Part shown: piece by piece, positions 6,252 to 8,766 of the stretch
How the letters are laid out: each line of letters starts with the position of its first letter
How positions within the stretch are numbered: position 1 is the stretch's first letter
From: Gammaproteobacteria bacterium
GTDB taxonomy: Bacteria; Pseudomonadota; Gammaproteobacteria; Steroidobacterales; SZUA-146
Direction: 5' to 3'
DNA: 8,766 nucleotides
Assembly: GCA_003228965.1 (NCBI GenBank)
Contig: QIGP01000055.1
Coordinates: 1-8,766, forward strand
Made by a program: the position numbers and the translations under genes
Notes under the pieces: generated by a model
What the model was told of the DNA's origin: nothing
The model's input: the letters and a program-made list of their open reading frames with translations, nothing else
Database searches by the model: none

Positions 6252-7736
6252 ATGAGTGCAAATGTAGAAATGAACAACCGGCCCGATTACGATCAGGTCA
6301 TACAAGATATTGCGGACTTCGTGTTGGACGACAGCGTAAGTTCAGACGAAGCAAGAGACACGGCGCGCAACTGCCTCATTGATACGCTCGGTTGCGGATT
6401 GCTCGCGCTGCGCTTTCCTGAATGTACCAAGCATCTTGGTCCTTTGGTTGAAGGCACTACCGTACCTCACGGCGCGCGTGTTCCTGGTACTCATTACCGT
6501 CTTGACCCGGTTAAAGCTGCATGGGATATCGGTTGCATCATTCGATGGCTCGATTTTAATGACACCTGGCTTGCAGCTGAGTGGGGCCATCCTTCCGACA
6601 ACCTCGGAGGGATTCTTGCCGTTGCCGATTACTTGTCTCAGGTAAACATCGCTAACAGTCGCGCATCGCTCACCATGGGCGATGTGTTGTCGGCCATGAT
6701 AAAAGCACACGAAATTCAAGGCGTGCTTGCGCTCGATAACAGCTTTAATCGGGTTGGGCTATGCCACGTTCTTCTCGTACGCGTTGCGACCGCCGCAGTG
6801 GTAACTCGTATGATGGGCGGCGATCGCGAACGCATTATGGCGGCCGTGTCGCAAGCTTGGGTCGACGGCTCTTCGCTTCGAACCTATCGTCATGCTCCAA
6901 ACGCAGGATCACGCAAATCCTGGGCGGCTGGTGATGCGACGTCACGGGGTGTTCGCCTGGCGGATATAACCATGCGCGGTGAAATGGGAATTCCGGGGGT
7001 GCTATCAGCACCTCAATGGGGTTTCTACGAGGTGAGTTTTAGTCAGACTAACGCGGACCTTGAATTGAAAAACAAGAGCGATCGAGAATTTAAGTTCCAG
7101 CGTGAGTACGGCACGTACGTCATGGAAAATATCTTGTTCAAGATCAGTTTTCCAGCCGAGTTCCATGCGCAAACCGCCTGCGAAGCCGCTGTCAAGCTTC
7201 ATCCTTACGTCAAAGATCGACTGGACGAAATTGAGAAAATCGTAATTACTACACATGAATCAGCCATTCGAATCATTTCGAAAGTTGGGCCGCTTGCGAA
7301 CCCCGCCGACCGTGATCATTGCCTGCAGTACATGACGGCGGTGCCTCTGGCGTTTGGCAATCTTGTTGCTGAGCAGTACGAAGACAGCTTCCACGCGGCT
7401 AACCCAATCATTGACGAGCTGCGTGACAAAATGGAAATTTTGGAAGACAAAGCCTACAGTACGGACTATCACGATCCTGATAAGCGCTCAATCGCTAACG
7501 CCATGCAAGTGTTTTTCAAAGACGGCACCAGTACCGAACGTGTTGCGATTGAATACCCTATTGGTCATCGCAGGCGTCGTGACGAAGGTATTCCGGTGCT
7601 TGAAGCGAAGTTTCAAAGCAATCTTGCCACGCGCTTTGTGCCACATCGTTGCGATGAAATTTTCTCGTTGTGCAAAGATCAAACTGCTTTGGAAAAAACC
7701 AGCGTGGCTGACTTTATGGGTATGTTTGTGGTCTAG
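6252..7736 (+). CDS. prpD: 2-methylcitrate dehydratase
   Basis: Dehydrates 2-methylcitrate to 2-methylaconitate without an iron-sulfur cluster. The 494-residue product matches the usual PrpD length (about 480-495) and the MmgE/PrpD family along its whole length. Recognisable blocks are [13 protein letters not shown] (41-53), the strongly conserved RWLDFNDTW (98-106) followed by GHPSDNLGG (112-120), SHKSWAA-like [10 protein letters not shown] in the middle, [10 protein letters not shown], and [16 protein letters not shown] with MTAVPLAFG toward the C-terminus. ATG 6252 is preceded only by a weak GGAA about 10 nt upstream, a poorer ribosome site than those of prpB and prpC. The gene lies 82 nt after prpC and probably belongs to the same operon. 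Neither acnD nor prpF is present here, so the cluster uses the PrpD route, and an aconitase from elsewhere must hydrate 2-methylaconitate. A palindromic repeat cluster follows the stop. Confidence 0.95.
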   Translation: MSANVEMNNRPDYDQVIQDIADFVLDDSVSSDEARDTARNCLIDTLGCGLLALRFPECTKHLGPLVEGTTVPHGARVPGTHYRLDPVKAAWDIGCIIRWLDFNDTWLAAEWGHPSDNLGGILAVADYLSQVNIANSRASLTMGDVLSAMIKAHEIQGVLALDNSFNRVGLCHVLLVRVATAAVVTRMMGGDRERIMAAVSQAWVDGSSLRTYRHAPNAGSRKSWAAGDATSRGVRLADITMRGEMGIPGVLSAPQWGFYEVSFSQTNADLELKNKSDREFKFQREYGTYVMENILFKISFPAEFHAQTACEAAVKLHPYVKDRLDEIEKIVITTHESAIRIISKVGPLANPADRDHCLQYMTAVPLAFGNLVAEQYEDSFHAANPIIDELRDKMEILEDKAYSTDYHDPDKRSIANAMQVFFKDGTSTERVAIEYPIGHRRRRDEGIPVLEAKFQSNLATRFVPHRCDEIFSLCKDQTALEKTSVADFMGMFVV

Positions 7737-7807
7737 TTTATCGATGTATAAAAAAGGGGTCACATGAAAGGTGAAAGGGGTCAAGTCTACCCATAAATGA
7801 AATGAAA

Positions 7808-7899
7808 GGGGTCAAGTCTACCCATTACTCATTTTTACTAACTTCGCCGAGTCTTGGAATATCACCAATTAAAAATGAGTAATGGGTAGACTTGACCCC
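7808..7899. terminator. Long stem-loop between convergent genes
   Basis: Perfect 30-bp inverted arms at 7808-7837 and 7870-7899 can form a very stable stem with a 32-nt loop in RNA from either strand. It lies 71 nt after the prpD stop and 83 nt after the yceI stop on the opposite strand. It could act as a bidirectional transcription barrier or protect 3' ends. The arms are not followed by a proper T run in either direction, so classical intrinsic termination is uncertain. Confidence 0.4.
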
Positions 7900-7928
7900 A
7901 CGCGCTGCCACGCGCTGACCCCACGCGC
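7898..7928 (+). repeat. Short tandem CCACGCGCTG repeat
   Basis: CCACGCGCTG occurs twice in direct tandem (7898-7907 and 7908-7917), with a third partial copy, CCACGCGC, at 7921-7928. The first copy begins in the last two bases of the right palindrome arm. The unit is GC-rich, unlike the AT-rich arms, and probably arose by slippage at the edge of the repeat element. No function is evident. Confidence 0.55.
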
Positions 7929-7982
7929 ACGGGTAGATTTGACCCTACGCTCCACGCTCACCGGAATTTGATTCCTCATAAA

Positions 7983-8669
7983 CTACTTAGCTTGTGGCAT
8001 TTCGGCTTCAATTGAAATTTTGACTTCGTCTCCTACATGAGGAGTTGCGTAGCTAACGCCAAAGTCAGATCGTTTGATTGTGGTGCTGGCTGAAATACCA
8101 ATGGTTGGAACTTTGCTCATTGGGTGATTGGCCGCTTTGTTGATTTTGGTGTTCAAAACAACGCTGCGAGTGACGTCTTTGATCGTCAGGTCACCGGTAA
8201 TGTCCATCTTATCGGCTGCCGTCATAACGAAGTCGGTTGCTGTGAAAGTGGCTTTCGGGAATTTAGCTGTATCAAACATGTCTTCGCTGACTAAATGCTT
8301 ATCGAACTTGGTCGTGCCGCTGTCTATGCTGTCTACATTGATGTTGACGTTCAACGAACTGTTGCTCAGATTTTCATTGTCCAGGCTGAATTCGACATCA
8401 AAATCGCGAAAGCCAATTACTGGATTCGAAAATCCAAGGTGTGAAAAAGAAAAATTAATATAGGTGTGTGATTTGTCCAGGTCATAACTTCCTGAGGGCG
8501 AGGACTTGAGAATTGGTTCTTCGGTTACTACTGAAGCGGTGGCAGTATCTGTTTTACTCATTGAGTCGGCCGCAGCTTTAGCAGAATCGGCAGCAACGGT
8601 ATCGCCTGCGCCACAGGCGCCCACCAGTAAAATTGCTACAATCCCCGATAACATTCTAGCGTTAGACAT
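7983..8669 (-). CDS. YceI-family lipoprotein
   Basis: Secreted or lipid-anchored protein with the YceI lipocalin-like beta-barrel fold, which in known members binds polyisoprenoid or other long amphiphilic molecules in the periplasm. The 228-residue product starts with a signal peptide (MSNARMLSGI, then VAILLVG) ending in a plausible lipobox, VGA-Cys19, so it is probably a lipoprotein. A low-complexity Ala/Asp/Ser/Thr linker spans about residues 20-58. The YceI domain runs from about 60 to the end, with GSYDLDKSHTYINFSFSHLG, VNVDSIDSG-type and KFDKHLVSEDMFDTAKFPKA motifs, GDLTIKDVTRSV, and a final strand region containing RSDFGVSYATPHVGDEV. The start ATG at 8669 has AAGGAG at 8676-8681, 6 nt upstream. 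An in-frame ATG at 8690 would add seven residues but lies beyond that site. The gene is convergent with prpD and shows no functional link to it. Substrate and role are unknown. Confidence 0.9.
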   Translation of the reverse strand: MSNARMLSGIVAILLVGACGAGDTVAADSAKAAADSMSKTDTATASVVTEEPILKSSPSGSYDLDKSHTYINFSFSHLGFSNPVIGFRDFDVEFSLDNENLSNSSLNVNINVDSIDSGTTKFDKHLVSEDMFDTAKFPKATFTATDFVMTAADKMDITGDLTIKDVTRSVVLNTKINKAANHPMSKVPTIGISASTTIKRSDFGVSYATPHVGDEVKISIEAEMPQAK

Positions 8670-8766
8670 TTTAGACTCCTTGATAACCATGATAAAATGG
8701 CGATGGTATCACTGAAGTATGTATGAGAAGTAAAAATTTAAGGGGGCGAGCTTCGATTTGCAGTAT

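Larger units (their letters stand above)
7753..7946. repeat. Palindromic repeat cluster, REP/MITE-like
   Basis: The gap between prpD and the convergent yceI gene holds several copies of a unit with core GGGGTCAAGTCTACCC. Two identical 23-nt direct copies lie at 7772-7794 and 7803-7825, and a 10-nt partial copy (AAAGGGGTCA) is at 7753-7762. An inverted copy is at 7884-7899 and a diverged inverted copy (GGGTAGATTTGACCCT) at 7931-7946. The second direct copy and first inverted copy extend into perfect 30-nt inverted arms (7808-7837 and 7870-7899) around a 32-nt centre. Such GGGGTCA.../...TGACCCC palindromes in proteobacteria often accompany IS200-like or REP-associated tyrosine transposases, but no transposase is encoded here, so it would be a non-autonomous element. 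That link is from memory and not proven. Confidence 0.7.

Noticed and set aside
7772..7946. CRISPR array from the repeated GGGGTCA units
   Set aside because: Copies occur in both orientations, spacing is irregular, some copies are partial and no cas genes are seen. The palindromic design fits a REP/MITE element better.
8691..8766. Promoter for the yceI gene
   Set aside because: I looked on the - strand for -35/-10 pairs with 16-18 nt spacing and found only weak matches. The segment is AT-rich leader or promoter DNA, but no specific site can be supported.

Overview
The window looks like ordinary chromosomal DNA of a proteobacterium, most likely a gammaproteobacterium (possibly marine or uncultured). 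This rests on the protein families present, clear AGGAG ribosome binding sites and moderate GC content. No rRNA, tRNA, CRISPR array or intact transposase gene is visible. The core is central carbon metabolism: malate synthase G (glcB), then a propionate-degrading 2-methylcitrate cycle cluster made of a GntR/FCD regulator, prpB, prpC and prpD, all on the + strand. A convergent YceI-family lipoprotein gene closes the window on the - strand.

Layout. Bases 1-734 hold a decayed stretch. The C-terminal end of an L-carnitine dehydrogenase (3-hydroxyacyl-CoA dehydrogenase family) is broken by a one-base frameshift, then runs in frame into the last ~120 codons of an ADP-forming acyl-CoA synthetase. 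It looks like a deletion scar. Bases 735-892 are the glcB leader, with a small GC-rich hairpin and a possible promoter. glcB is 893-3079. Bases 3080-3313 are a regulatory intergenic region with an imperfect hairpin, a strong TTGACA-type promoter and two 14-nt inverted copies of a GntR-type operator. The regulator (3314-4006), prpB (4086-4967), prpC (5042-6169) and prpD (6252-7736) follow with gaps of 74-82 nt. Bases 7737-7982 hold a palindromic repeat cluster resembling a REP/MITE element, between the convergent prpD and yceI genes.

How the genes work together. PrpC condenses propionyl-CoA with oxaloacetate to 2-methylcitrate. PrpD dehydrates it to 2-methylaconitate, and an aconitase encoded elsewhere must rehydrate this to 2-methylisocitrate. 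PrpB cleaves that to pyruvate and succinate. GlcB condenses glyoxylate with acetyl-CoA to malate and could help refill the oxaloacetate pool; no isocitrate lyase is visible. The GntR regulator probably controls itself and possibly the prp genes.

I see no convincing undescribed biological system. The most interesting points are the paired operators and an operator-like match over the prpC start codon, the chimeric relic gene at the left edge, and the palindromic repeat element after prpD.
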